This document shows positions 34,683-45,779 of a DNA stretch of 64,000 nucleotides, one piece after another. The number at the start of each line of letters is the position of its first letter. The stretch's first letter is position 1. The notes under the pieces are model-generated. The model had not been told where the DNA came from and made no database searches. It was given only the letters and a program-made list of their open reading frames with translations. Source of the DNA: Ophioceras dolichostomum (Eukaryota > Ascomycota > Sordariomycetes > Magnaporthales > Ophioceraceae); assembly GCA_003049485.1 (NCBI GenBank), contig PYST01000133.1, positions 1 to 64,000 on the forward strand, given 5' to 3'. The translations under genes were made by a program, and so were the position numbers.

Positions 34683-36086
34683 ATGAACCGGAACCCCTGC
34701 GCAACTTCCCACTCAGGCAATGCGCTGCGGACAGGAGACCCCCCTCGACTAAAGAGAGACCAACAAAACTGGGACGAAAATCGCGAGATCATCACTAGTC
34801 TGTACAAGTCTAGGAACTCCACGCTGAACGACATGATGAAAACTATGGAACAGCAATACGGCTTCGTAGCATCGTAAGCCTCACTCTTCCCTTCTCACCA
34901 ACTTCCACCACAGCGCCAGGCCTGATGCTGACGATCCTTGGCCATGGTCCACAGGCGGAAGCAGTATCTTGAGCGTATCAACAAATGGGGCCTGTTCAAA
35001 AACATCAAGGCTTTCGAGTACGACGCCATGATTCGCATCGAGGCTAGACGGCGCTCGCAAGGCCGGGAGAAGACAGCCTTCACTATCAGGTCACGCAAGG
35101 TTCCACAGGACAAAATCGAACGTTATAAAAAGCGTAAATCAGCGGGTAGCGCACAGGAGCCCTCGTCTCCGGTTGATGGTATGTCACACATCCCGAGCTT
35201 CAGCCTTTGTCGTAAGGGGTTATCTTTGACGCCTTGCTCCTGTCACTTTATCTGCCATGGTCGATGCGCTAATATGACGCTCTTTTCAGCGCCCACCCCG
35301 ACGGACATCGAATATTGTACCCCCGGCGCCTCGCGCCCCGAATCTCCCGTGGCCGAGAGCTTCCAAGCTGACGACAACCTGCCACCTGGATTCGCAAGCA
35401 CCAACACCGCTACCAACCTTACACAGTGGCGCCGCCACAGCGGCGCTGTTCGCCCACCTGTCGTCCTCGCAGGTAGCGCGACCTGCCCCGACACCGCTTT
35501 CTCCGAACCCGGCCCCCTGTTATCAAACCGGGTCCCGGGTGCATTAAGCTTTGCGGGAGTCTTTCCTCAAGCAACTGCGAGATTCGGCAATGCAGGGATG
35601 GTCCCAGCAACGAGTACATCCGAGGCCCTGGCCTCAGCGACCTGGAGTCCTATCGAGGACCCAGTGTTCTGGAACACCATAGGCGCCGGTTTTGACATGA
35701 GCCATCCTGCCCCAGTCCGTGGAGGGGTATCACTCCCACAAGCCCTGGACAACGACCTGATCAACGACCTGAACAACGAAAGGGGAACCGCCTGGAGGGA
35801 TGGGACGTCAAGGGCTGCCGGCGACTTCTCCTCGGCCCAGGAGATGAACTCGGCCGGCGTGCAAGAGTCCGGAGAAGCTGGCGGGCGGCTGGAGCGCACT
35901 ACTAGTAGTGAAAAGGGGCCAGCCCCGGCGTTGAACAGGGAGGACACAGATGAAGTGTTGTGGGCGAGAATCTTGGAGAAGATGGGGAATTTCGAGCCGG
36001 CCGAGATCATCCGAGCTCGGCCATCAACCGCAGACCCGGAGTATGCAAGAGACGCTTTCGGAAGATTTGGGGAGATACCGGACTAG
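34683..36086 (+). CDS. Clr5-domain protein
   Basis: Three exons, 34683-34873, 34955-35178 and 35290-36086, give 403 residues. The N-terminal Clr5 domain is clear: W(DENREIITSLYK) then LNDMMKTMEQQYGFVAS, RKQYLERINKWGLFKN, interrupted by the first intron exactly at the Ser of FVAS. Clr5 domains occur in fungal proteins of uncertain, perhaps regulatory, function; S. pombe Clr5 acts in silencing. The rest is low-complexity, Ser/Pro/Thr-rich and unrecognised. The second intron (111 nt, GTATGT donor, GCTAATATGAC branch site, TTTTCAG acceptor) is a multiple of three and contains no stop, so retention would yield a 440-residue isoform. Confidence 0.85.
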
Positions 36087-36473
36087 TGAAGAGTGAGCAG
36101 GGGTCGACTTCGCCCCTCCCATCCCGCCGTGGCCTATTTGAGGCGAAGTAATGTTAATGGCAGCCAGGGAATAGGGGGATTCGGTAGACGGACAGAGAAA
36201 AGCAAAACTAAAGTCGGGTGTCTTGGAGAGTCAGAGGCGTTAAGACGGAAAATATCTATACTTGTCTATAGATGTTCCACTCAAGTTTCCGTTTTTTTCC
36301 AATTTCACTTTCAAACTCTTTTGAAGGCGTGGATTTGCTCGCTCCTGTCCATTGAACTTACAAATCATGCTTTATGCTAGGCACCTACCTAACTAATACG
36401 CAGTACGTCCGCCGAGGAGGTAGGTATCATAGAGACATTTGTATAGCGGGTGCTAGTACTAGTATTCAAATCC
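36087..36473. other. Convergent spacer with AGGTA/TACCT motifs
   Basis: The shared 3' region of the Clr5 and AIM6-like genes, with TACCTAACTAA near 36385 and GAGGTAGGTA near 36417. No gene is seen. Confidence 0.55.
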
Positions 36474-37466
36474 TCAGCTCTCCCCTTCCCAAACACCACT
36501 CGCAGCTTCCAAATCATCCACATTCAACAAATCCACTCCTGCATCCCACAGCGTCCTCCACACCTTATTCCTCGTCCCGATCGGCCAGCCCGGCGTGTCC
36601 CAGTACCTGACCTTGATCCCCCTCGCGTGCGCGACCTCCACCTGCTCCCTAAGCAGCGCAAGCTGCGCCTCGTCGAACTCCCCGGATCTCCGCACCGCAG
36701 TGCCCTCCCCACCAAACACGTCGCCGAACCCCGCGCTCGCCACGGGGCTCACCCTCGCCGTGACGCCCTCGTAACCCGGCTGCCCCAGCTGCGCGAGCGG
36801 GCCGTCCCAGAAGTAGTCCCTCCGCACCACGCCCTCGACCAGCTCGCGCGGCGTGTTCCCCGTCCCGACGACCGTCACGGCGCCCGGTATGAAGGTATTG
36901 CCGTCGTACGAGGCCAGGTAGCCCGCGTCGCGGAGCGGCTTCAGCGCCTGGACGACCACGGGCCAGGTGCTCGCGCCGTCGGTCTTGAGGTCCACGAACA
37001 GGTACAGCGTCTGGTCCGGGGTCGTGTCGAAGACGCCGTTGTGCGTGGGGCCGTTCAGCACGTACCTGTGGGACGGGTTCTGGCGCTTGAGGACCGACAG
37101 GATCGGCTGGACGTACACGCTGTCGAAGGTGCGGTTGTCGCTGAGGGAGGACCGGTCGTGGCCGACGTGCAGGATGCCGTCGTCGTACAGCCACACGTCG
37201 GCCTCGACCGAGATGGCGCCCTGGGACAGAGCCGAGAAGAAGGGGACGGCGCGCCAGTAGTCGTTGTGGCTGTGCATGCCCTTCGGTATGATGCCCTGCG
37301 TGAGCGCCGTCGGGTACGTGTACAGCGGGTCGTCGCGCGCGTTGGACAGGATGTCTTGCAGGGCTGGCGAGGTGCCCTGCGCGACGCTTATCTCTACCGG
37401 CGCGGCGGACGCGACGGGCGCCAGCGCGGCGAGGATGGCCACAACAATCGACTGCATGCTGTACAT
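36474..37466 (-). CDS. AIM6: AIM6-like secreted PLC/GDPD-fold phosphodiesterase
   Basis: Single exon. The chosen start at 37466 gives 330 residues beginning MYSMQSIVVAILAALAPVASA, a clean signal peptide; the longer frame from 37598 adds 44 unlikely residues. The PLC-like phosphodiesterase TIM-barrel signature is visible: GMHSHNDYWR at about residues 62-71, ISVEADVWLYDDG, then LHVGHD, which supply the His/Asn/Glu/Asp catalytic set of the family. LYLFVDLKTDG and VRYWDTPGWP are also typical of AIM6 (altered inheritance of mitochondria 6) proteins. The natural substrate is not established. The signal peptide points to secretion or the cell surface. Confidence 0.88.
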   Translation of the reverse strand: MYSMQSIVVAILAALAPVASAAPVEISVAQGTSPALQDILSNARDDPLYTYPTALTQGIIPKGMHSHNDYWRAVPFFSALSQGAISVEADVWLYDDGILHVGHDRSSLSDNRTFDSVYVQPILSVLKRQNPSHRYVLNGPTHNGVFDTTPDQTLYLFVDLKTDGASTWPVVVQALKPLRDAGYLASYDGNTFIPGAVTVVGTGNTPRELVEGVVRRDYFWDGPLAQLGQPGYEGVTARVSPVASAGFGDVFGGEGTAVRRSGEFDEAQLALLREQVEVAHARGIKVRYWDTPGWPIGTRNKVWRTLWDAGVDLLNVDDLEAASGVWEGES

Positions 37467-38073
37467 CTTTGCTTGCCTTGCGGCTGCTTGTCGGTCGGCT
37501 ACTGGCGGGGAGCTGGCGCGAGAACCGAAAAAATGGTGTGAGATGAGCGAAGGAAAAAAGGGGTTGTGTTTCGCGAGCGAAATCTCCAAAACCCACAAGG
37601 TTGACCTGGGACACGGCTCACATAAATAATTCCGTCGTCATTGCGTCCCACCTTATTTTGAGATCGACCGACTGCACAGGTTGCCCGACAGCGAACGCTT
37701 CCCCGAATCCATGCTTGTAAGCTCAGTTATAGCATGAATGTTTTTATCCAATGGTAGATCCCACGTGCTGGAGATCCCCGCCCCTTTCCCCGCTCCGGAC
37801 AACATGCCAATGGTTTTCACCTTCCGGTTTACCGACACCGAGAGTTCTTTGCGACAGGGGACGGGGATCGGATTACCGCCGACTTGCTTCCGGGACACTC
37901 CACGTGTATCACGACATACACTATTTTGTTTATCTCATTGCTCATTACTACGTACATACACATGCCGGCACCCCGTCCATCTCTATTATCATCGACTCGT
38001 GGGGATACAGCACGTGGTCCCCTTTGCCGAATCTCCCTCGCGTACAACACGCATGATATATACTAGTACATCA
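37467..38073. other. Intergenic between the AIM6-like and M28 genes
   Basis: Both flanking genes read on the minus strand. The spacer holds the AIM6-like leader and the region beyond it up to the M28 stop. No gene is seen. Confidence 0.55.
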
Positions 38074-39573
38074 CTAGACCTTCCACAGCTTCAGCGGCCC
38101 AACCCTCACAAACTCCTCCGCATTCTGCACCCCGATCCTCCTCTTCACCTTCTCCTTGGCGACCGCTGTCGCAGCCCTCACAGGGAAGCCCTCAAAGCTC
38201 CTCGCATACGTGCCGACCACATACGCAATCGCCTTACTCATGACGTCCAGAGCCGTCACATTCATGTGCGCGACCGTGTCCTCCGCAGAATGGTAGTAAG
38301 GGTCCAGGATCTCGCCCTCGACGCCGCCGTACTTGGCGACCTGCGCCGCGGTCTTCACCTCGTCCGCGCCCGTGAACAGCCCCCCGCTCGCGATCCCGTG
38401 GTCGATGAAGCCCGCGTAGTCGCTCCGCCCCGAGAATTCCATGGGGTCGAACGGCAGGGCCCGCGCCGCGAAATAGCTCTCCCACAGCGCCTCAATCTCC
38501 GCCGAGCCGGGCGGCCCCACGAGCCCGTACGCGTCGCCGTCGCCGTCGTAGATGCCGTAGACGTAGTTGTTGGACCCGACCATGTCGAAGTTGAGGTACG
38601 CCCTGATCTTGGCCAGCTCCGCGGCCGGCAGGGTGTCGGTGTAGTAGTAGCTTCCCAGAAGGCCGTCCTCCTCGGCGGTCCACCACGCGAACCGCACGGC
38701 GTTGCGTGGCGCGAACTTGGCCAGCTGCACGGCCGTCTCGAGGATCGTGATGGTGCCGCTGCCGTCGTCGTTTATGCCCGGGCCCTCAGCCACGGAGTCG
38801 GCGTGCGCGCCCGCCATGATGATGTCGGAGTGGTTCCCCCATTTGGAGGTGGCGATGAGGTTGTTGGACGGCAGGGTCACGTAGTCGATGGTCAGGTCCG
38901 CCGAGATGGGGTTGCCCGAGTTGACGACGGCCAGGATGGCCACGCCGTCGGCGTTGCGCAGCATGGTGGTGGGCACCTTCCCCTCGAAGTCTTCGCCTAG
39001 CACGCCGTTGCCGAAGGTGGTGCTGTCGGGCGCGTTGTACACCAGCGCCGCGACGGCTCCCGCGGCCTTGGACAGCTGGGACTTCAGGGCGAAGGTGCAG
39101 TTGCCGCGCATGATGAGCGTCATGGCGCCGGTGGCGACCGGGTAGTCCTCCGGGTTGCAGCCGAGGTTGGCGACGGGGACGATGGGCACGCCGGCGAAGG
39201 TGCCCTCGAACAGGACGCGGTCGTTGTTGGTCATGGCGGCCGTGTTGTAGGTCACGCCGTTGACGACGAGGGGCGTCGGGTCGCGGGCGAGCGTGAAGAC
39301 CGTCGGGTACAGCTCGATGTCGTAGTAGCCGGGCGCCTCAGTCTCGAGCGCGTTCTTGACGTACTCGAGCGTCAGGTTGAAGCCCGGCTGGCGCCACTGC
39401 CTGTTGCGGCCCGATGTGGAATACGCGATGGCTTCCAAGGCCCTGGCGCGGGCCAGCACGGCATCCACGGACATCTTTGCCTCCAGCTTCTCACCCGTCA
39501 CGAGCGTGACGCATTCCGCTGCCACCATCCTGGCGAGCCACGCCAAGGCCGCGAATCCCAGTGCGGTCTTCAT
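38074..39573 (-). CDS. Secreted M28 aminopeptidase with PA domain
   Basis: Single exon. The start at 39573 gives 499 residues with signal peptide MKTALGFAALAWLARMVAA; the open frame continues upstream but as leader-like sequence. A PA (protease-associated) insert spans about residues 115-230. The M28 metal-binding set is complete: His257 (GAHADS), Asp269 (GINDDGSGT), Glu301/302 (TAEED), Asp330 (NFDMVGS) and His428 (YYHSAEDT). It is of the leucine aminopeptidase 2 / aminopeptidase Y type and releases N-terminal residues from peptides outside the cell or in the vacuole. Several NxT/S glycosylation sites are present. With the nearby M6 endopeptidase it could work in extracellular protein use; that link is an inference from proximity. 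Confidence 0.92.
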   Translation of the reverse strand: MKTALGFAALAWLARMVAAECVTLVTGEKLEAKMSVDAVLARARALEAIAYSTSGRNRQWRQPGFNLTLEYVKNALETEAPGYYDIELYPTVFTLARDPTPLVVNGVTYNTAAMTNNDRVLFEGTFAGVPIVPVANLGCNPEDYPVATGAMTLIMRGNCTFALKSQLSKAAGAVAALVYNAPDSTTFGNGVLGEDFEGKVPTTMLRNADGVAILAVVNSGNPISADLTIDYVTLPSNNLIATSKWGNHSDIIMAGAHADSVAEGPGINDDGSGTITILETAVQLAKFAPRNAVRFAWWTAEEDGLLGSYYYTDTLPAAELAKIRAYLNFDMVGSNNYVYGIYDGDGDAYGLVGPPGSAEIEALWESYFAARALPFDPMEFSGRSDYAGFIDHGIASGGLFTGADEVKTAAQVAKYGGVEGEILDPYYHSAEDTVAHMNVTALDVMSKAIAYVVGTYARSFEGFPVRAATAVAKEKVKRRIGVQNAEEFVRVGPLKLWKV

Positions 39574-42500
39574 CTTGCTGAGGGGGAGGGGGAGGAGGAG
39601 GAGGAGGAGGACTGCGACGACTCCGACGACAGAGAGGGAGGTTCGCTGAGGAACAAGAGAGTGTGATCGACTTCGCCGTCCGACGGTCCGGCTCACCCAA
39701 GCTGCACAGAATATTCCGTCAATGGATAGAGGCCGGGGAGGAGAAGAATCCTCGTTCCCCGGTCGGTGCGGCGACGCGGTCGCCAGTCCCCTTTGTATGT
39801 TCGCATCGTCTGTTGGCGTGCTCCCGGATCTCCTCCTCTTGCTCGCCTCTCTGCTCTTCGCCAAGCTCAGGTTCTCCTCACGAGTTCCCCTTTTTCGATT
39901 TTAGTTATTCTGGTTCGGTGCAACGGCATTGCAGCCGATCTTCATATCTCGCCCAGGGTCTGGGGTACTCTGCGTCTCTTCGTCGGTCCTGATTGGCTTT
40001 GATGTGCGGGAGAGCTCCACCCTACGATAAAGACGGCCGCAGGCGCCCGCTCAAACTGGAAGGTTCCTGCCAGACACCCCCGCCCGCCTCGTCCAGTGGC
40101 TGGCCACCGTCGTATCTGGACGCTAGAATTCCCACCGTACATTCTGGGCATTCGAATGGTCGTCCAGCTCGAGCTCCGCGTCTTGTGTGACGTGCTTGCA
40201 AGTTCAGCGTAGCTGAGCAACGTCGTGTGAGCATATTTTGTTTCGTCGTGGTTGTTTTTATTGATAGGATTCGTCTGAGGGAGCACCCGCGTCCCGCCTC
40301 GGCGACCTTCCCGATCAGGTATCGAGCTTGCTCCGTGCTACCCCTGAACCAGGAAGCTGGGCCGACTGACACTGGACGGCGAGATGCCTCTTCGGGGATG
40401 CCAAGTTCGAATTCGCATATTATCGACATGCAAGATTGTTCTAGTAGGAGACCAGCTCCTTCTTTTGTAGTCGCCTTGTCCGTTTTCAGCTCATGGCTTT
40501 CGGGACTCGAGTCACATCACCACTATCGAGCTTGGCTAGGGCTTGGCACTCACCCCGAAATAGGTGCCTACTTATTAGTGCCTACGTAGGGGGCCAGCAC
40601 TTTCGATATGGCCTCTACTTTCCTCCCAAAAAAGGCTGTGAAGATGAAACAGAATAGCTGAAGAAAATAGCGGCAGATCTGCCGTGGATGTAGTGACCTG
40701 CGATATGTGTTCTTTTGAATCCCTTACAATCGCTTGGAAGTCCACAGTGCAGTCTGTGGACATCGACACACCAGGCCACGAAGAGATGGTGCAGATGAAA
40801 GACTAAGTAGAATTAGGATCGTACCTAGATGGGTATTTAGGTCCCAGATGCTTTGCAGACTTGAAGACCTGACGGAGGGTCATACCTCGATCAGTCGCTT
40901 GGTTGTGACCGCCGCTCTGCTGTCAGTGTCCCTCTATCGGACTCTACGCACCAAATGGACTTTCTAGCTTCGAGGCTCGGGGGCTTCAAACTGCACAGTT
41001 TAGATATCTTCGCGTGTTACCTAGACCTGCGGGGGACATAGCTTCTCTATAAGCGGTTCGATAACCAGACTATTTGGAGAGTGAGACGTATTGGCTTGTG
41101 ACACGGCGCATTACTAGGAGACCTTTTGCCCTATACCGACTTATTGGTGGACTCACTCTACCCGGAAAACTGTAAAATATATTGTAAATTACCCAAAGCA
41201 CATTCCAGGGATTGTGTTCGCTAAAATAGTATCATTGAACTTCATAATTTTCCCCCGGGAACTCGGAGCCCTGGCAGTTTAGGGGATTTAACCATACCGC
41301 TCTACCGGCTAGCCTCGTAAATACGTAACTTTACGGACCACTAAACTTATTCATTTCTTTTTTTTTCAAACTTTCGCAACCGACCTCCATGATTGTTGGC
41401 GGCTGGAGGTTCTGGTGGCTGTTGTCATCAGCCTTGTGCGTCGCCCTGCCCTGTGAGCCAGCAATCCTTGCAACCGGCCATCCCTAAAAACAGGCTGGCC
41501 CACTTTGTATACGGCAAGCACTCACCTCTCTTCTTCTTCCCATCTGCCATGTCTATAGGTTATCTAGGAGGAACAGAACTTCTCGCTAGCCTGTCCGGGC
41601 GGTAACTACGACGCACGACCCCCTACATATTCAAAATGACGGCCGGCGATATCAAGTTTTGCAATCATCTCACCGATCCCCTAGACTGCAGATCTAGGCC
41701 GTCAGGGCGAGCCCCGGGACTCGGAAACCGAGTTCCAAGGGAGAGGCAAGCGGGCAAACGAGCAGGTGGAAATCGGGGCGGCGTGGTTTGGGCGCGTGCG
41801 AAAGTCGAGTGACTAACGCCCCGAGAGGTAAATTGCTTCGAGGTCGTCTCATAGGAGCTCACCCACAGTAGTAGGGCGACGGAGTCGGTTCCGTAGAGGT
41901 AGTGATGACGATGACGATGGGATGCCAGGGAGACTAGCAAAACACAATAGATGCATTCCGACTCGCGCGGCGCATTTTTCTTTGCTTGTGTGGAGGGATA
42001 AAATCATGCCTTCCCACTGTTTGAGCTTCTCTGACCAACCACGAACGTTGTCGCCAAGAGCGGAACAACGAGCGACAAGCTCTTAGGCCAGCACCACGAT
42101 TCAGTGGGTGTTGGCTCTGTTGGTCCCCATCATCGTCGAAAGTATGGCAAATGCGCCCGTCCCTCCTTGGGTGCAGAGAAGAACGAGGGATGGGTGTTCT
42201 TCTGTTATCCCCTAGTAGCAGCCAGGAACTTGAGGAACAACGGGACTGAGCAACAAGACGACCATATATTCGTTCCGGTCTGAGGAGCCTTCGACATCGA
42301 TGGGAGCCGAAGCAATTGCAGGGCAGGAAACGAAACGGCCTCGGATGAAGTTGCATGGAAGTATTCGTCAGCACCTGAGATCCCCAGAACGGCACACTTC
42401 GGGGAAGTCCATGAATGAAGGGATCCTGGAGCTGCTTATCAGGGAGGCACTGGCTTGAGAGACTTGTGCAGCCTGACACTGCTCCAGCGTAAAGCTGCCG

Positions 42501-43197
42501 TCAATTACCTGAGATTCTCTGGACGGACCTAAGGAGGACGACGGTTGCACTCGCCCGCAGGCCCGTCCGGCATCGCATGACAACTGCACGTTCTCACCGC
42601 AAAAAGCCATCGAGTTCGGTTTCAAGGGAATAGGCCAACCTGTGGAGAAACAGTCTATCAATAAATGAATAGGAGAGAAGAATAACCCTCGAACTGCAAG
42701 ACTCTAAGCCCTGGAGATTGTAAGGCTGCATGTGGTACTTTCGGTTGAATCTATCCCCGAGGACCTCCTAGCACCATGCTGCCATCTTTCCGCGTTCCAC
42801 TGTTTGCCAAATACACACCTTAATAGCACCTTGATACAAAGGAAAGCGTCTGCGCCCATCGCCTTGTCATTCCCCAGGCCAACTCCGAAGCATGCTTTAA
42901 CTAGAGGTCATTGACCTGCCGTGGATCCTGGATCCAGGACAGTTAGCATTACTCTAGACGTCTTCGCGGGATGGTGGAGGCTTCAAGTGCGCACGGATGG
43001 AGTAGGTACGTACCTCGGTTCGAGGCGTCACGCCCCTGGCTCTCAGCGGTACCAGACGAGGCTCCTGCTCCTTCTTCTCCTCCCCGACCAACCCGCCGCC
43101 GCTTGCAGCCGGTCGCCGACCCAGACTTACGAGTAGCCCGCCGCCGCTTTCGCTTCCGTGAGCTCGGTGGTGGTGGTGGTGGTGGCGACAGCCCTTC
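39574..43197. other. Intergenic, no supported gene
   Basis: About 3.6 kb. The left end carries the purine/pyrimidine-rich leader of the M28 gene (GAGGAG run at about 39585-39610). From 40.6 to 42.9 kb the sequence is AT-richer. Minus-strand frames at 41934-42479 and 42368-42661 include one acceptor-like CTCCACAG, but no family is recognised. Confidence 0.5.
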
Positions 43198-43674
43198 CTA
43201 CGCGGTGGTGGCCGACTCGGGCGGCGTCTCTTGCTTCTGCTGCTGCTCGGGCCCCTCCTCGGGCGTGGACGGAGAGGGGGAAGCAGCCGCCGCCGTCGAG
43301 GAGGAGGGGGACGCAGCCGCCGCCGCCGAGGAGGAGGGGGAAGCAGCCGCCGCCGCCGAGGAGGAGGATGAGGAGGTCGTCGTGTTCTCGGTCTTCTCAC
43401 AGGGCCGTCCGATGTCGGAGCAGTGTCCGTCCACCAGCTCCTCCTCGCCCGTGACGACGTCCGATTTCTGCTTGCAGAGACGGCACCCCTTAGTAGGACT
43501 CGGTTCATCGGAATCCGACGAATCCGATGCGAAGGGATTGTCAGGACCCCGGACGGTGGCAGGCCGCTCCTTGCGGGACCCAAGAGGGCGCTGCGTGATG
43601 ACGAAGACTTTGCCCGTGAATCGCCGCGTGCCGCATTCGCGGCAGTCAAACATCAGCCAGCGCACGCGGGTCAT
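43198..43674 (-). CDS. Small hypothetical protein with two CxxC motifs and a Ser/Ala repeat
   Basis: 158 codons from an ATG in good context (CAAAAATGACC on the minus strand). The N-terminus MTRVRWLMFDCRECGTRRFTG and a second pair GCRLCKQK suggest a zinc ribbon built from CREC and CRLC. The C-terminal half is low complexity, with three copies of a 10-residue unit SSSxAAAASP followed by Glu/Gln-rich sequence. Competing frames of 231 and 250 codons overlap on other frames, but they consist of Arg/Pro or Gly/Glu repeats created by the same tandem repeat and lack the Cys pattern. I do not recognise a family. Its reality rests on the Cys pairs and start context. Confidence 0.5.
   Translation of the reverse strand: MTRVRWLMFDCRECGTRRFTGKVFVITQRPLGSRKERPATVRGPDNPFASDSSDSDEPSPTKGCRLCKQKSDVVTGEEELVDGHCSDIGRPCEKTENTTTSSSSSSAAAAASPSSSAAAAASPSSSTAAAASPSPSTPEEGPEQQQKQETPPESATTA
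43281..43370. repeat. 30-bp tandem repeat, three units
   Basis: Units at 43281-43310, 43311-43340 and 43341-43370 are nearly identical, GCC- and GAGG-rich, and keep the reading frame. They encode the 10-residue Ser/Ala repeat of the small minus-strand protein. Confidence 0.92.
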
Positions 43675-45744
43675 TTTTGCTGTTGCTGCTGATGCGGGTG
43701 CTGCGGGTGCCGCTTGCGGATGAGCTGTAGGTCGGTCGGCTGGGTGGGTTTGATTTGTTTGGTTTGGCTTTGGCTGTTGTGCTTGATTCGTGCTCGGGGA
43801 GTCTTCTCTTGCCTCTTCTCTCTCCCCGAAGTGTTGAGGATGTTAGGATTAGCGTTTCGTATAGCTTAGCGAAGACAAATGGCAGTTATTTAGGTGGCCA
43901 GCAGCAGAGAAGCAGGAAATTAGAAGAAAGGATCTAGGGGCAAGCCGCGAGATGCCGATGTGTGGTGCTTTGAATGAAAGGAAAACGCAGCCATCCTGGC
44001 AGCCGCTTAGGTTATGGTAGCACAAACGGAGAGGCATGGTTCAGCTGCCCCAGTTAAAACCGGACGAAAGATGCAGTCACTACCCATCGCATTGTCAGTG
44101 AAGTGCGAGTAAGGACCTACCTGCCGCTTATCGGATGGGGAGACGGAAAGCACAACGACTGGGCACTCCGGTTGGAAGCAAAACAGTGCGTTTGTAGCAG
44201 TGGTCAGGCACCACAGCAGAACGTAAGTGAGTAGGGACGACTCATGAAGATCTAGAAAGTTTTGGGAGCTAATAGGAAGTCCCAGCCTATACTCAGCATG
44301 GTTTATGCGACTGGAAGGGGCGTGATGTAATAGCGTTAAGCTTCTGCTTCTGCTAAGGGATAGGCTTTTCCCAAGGCTCTTCGCGAGTTTCACCACCTGA
44401 TCCGCAGGGTTAACGAAAGGCATCCATTTTGTACGGCTCCCTGGGCATAAGACAGGTCCCTCCCCTTTCTTCTTGTAGTATGAGGTTGGAAGATTGTATG
44501 GCCCCGAGCCTCATCGATTCAGCAGCCAGGAGCACCTCCTCCCACTGTGGTATCCAGTCCAGATAGTAACGTGCCTGCAGTGCTTTGTGGTTGTCGGGGG
44601 CATGTACCGCTTGGGCGCCTTCTTGTAGTACGTTTGGCCCATGTGCTCAAGCCTACATCCCGCGAGCATCGCCTTGGGATCCGCCCCCATCGCTCTCACT
44701 GCGGAGATCAACGCAGGTCATCTAATTCCATCCAAGATGCAAGATTATCGTGGCCAAACGACTACTCTGTTACAGTGGACCAACGCAGCCTTGCCATGCA
44801 CAGGCCTACCGCCTACGTAGGTCGAGATCTCTCTTCCTTTTCCAAGGACCGAAGAGGAGGACAGAGGATGGACAGATCGACCTCGCGATTTTGACTCGAT
44901 CGGACCGGTTTGCCAAGGTCATTCAGCATTGTGCTGCATGCTCTTTGAGCCGCGAGTTGAGGATGTGCTTCTGCTGCTTGCTCTACTAACGACGCCCGCG
45001 CTTGTCTTCATTCAAGCGGCCGCTATCGGACGTCAACGGTGGTCGACGTACCACAAGTAATGGCGTTGCCCGCTCTGTCCTTACACAGCGGTCCCAGACT
45101 TAGCATGTGCAGGGACATATTATCTTCATGTATTTAGGGCATCAAACAGAAGATCGCTGGCCGTTCGCTGAGGCGGCGAGCACTGTCTTCAACGGTAGCT
45201 CACTTGCCGTCTACCAGTAGTCGCCGGCTACATGCAACAGTTCGGGACTCGAATTAACTAAGTATCTATTTGGTGTTTAGGCTTGCATACCAGCGCCACT
45301 CGTCCTCTGTGTAGTGAAGAAGACACAAACACTGACCCCCCAAGATCCTATAAATAATTACGGGCTTCTCCGGAACCACGAAAGGTCAACCAGATGCTCT
45401 AGCCCCCCGCCATACCGCAAACTAAATCCCTCCGCCTCCTCTTCCCTACGCGCAAACACGCGCTCAGCCGGCGATGATCTCGTACCATGGGACATTAAGC
45501 GTTCGGTTCTCAGCGGGACATTCCGCGGTGTCGAGGCGGTAGACCTCCCCTTCTTTCCAATTATCGTTCAGCCACTCCATGGTTTGGCAGTGGAGCGAGG
45601 CTGTGACGTTTCCCTTGGCTTGAAAGGAGAGGCTGATTAATGGAGAGAAGGAGTAAAGGAACTGTTAGTAAATATGCCAGACGGGACAACGTGGTGGGCT
45701 GGAGGGGCAAAGGGGCGAGGGAGTTTCGGGCAGAGAAAGGGGGG
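43675..45744. other. Intergenic, no supported gene
   Basis: About 2 kb with only short open frames and no recognised motif. The right end adjoins an assembly gap. Confidence 0.5.
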
Positions 45745-45772
45745 NNNNNNNNNNNNNNNNNNNNNNNNNNNN
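45745..45772. other. Assembly gap (28 N)
   Basis: Undetermined bases seven positions beyond the stop codon of the small secreted protein gene, after a G-rich run. The 3' end of that gene is therefore not fully known. Confidence 0.99.
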
Positions 45773-45779
45773 GAACAAC

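Noticed and set aside
36450..37541. 363-codon plus-strand frame opposite the AIM6-like gene
   Set aside because: Antisense shadow with Arg/His/Val-rich composition and no motif.
41240..41335. tRNA-like sequence on the minus strand (TAGCCGGTAGAGC and GGTTAAATCCCC)
   Set aside because: D-arm-like and T-arm-like pieces lie only a few bases apart, there is no anticodon arm, and the acceptor does not pair. At most a relic.
42954..43649. 231-codon minus-strand and 250-codon plus-strand frames overlapping the small CxxC protein
   Set aside because: They consist of Arg/Pro or Glu/Ala/Gly repeats generated by the 30-bp tandem repeat in other frames.
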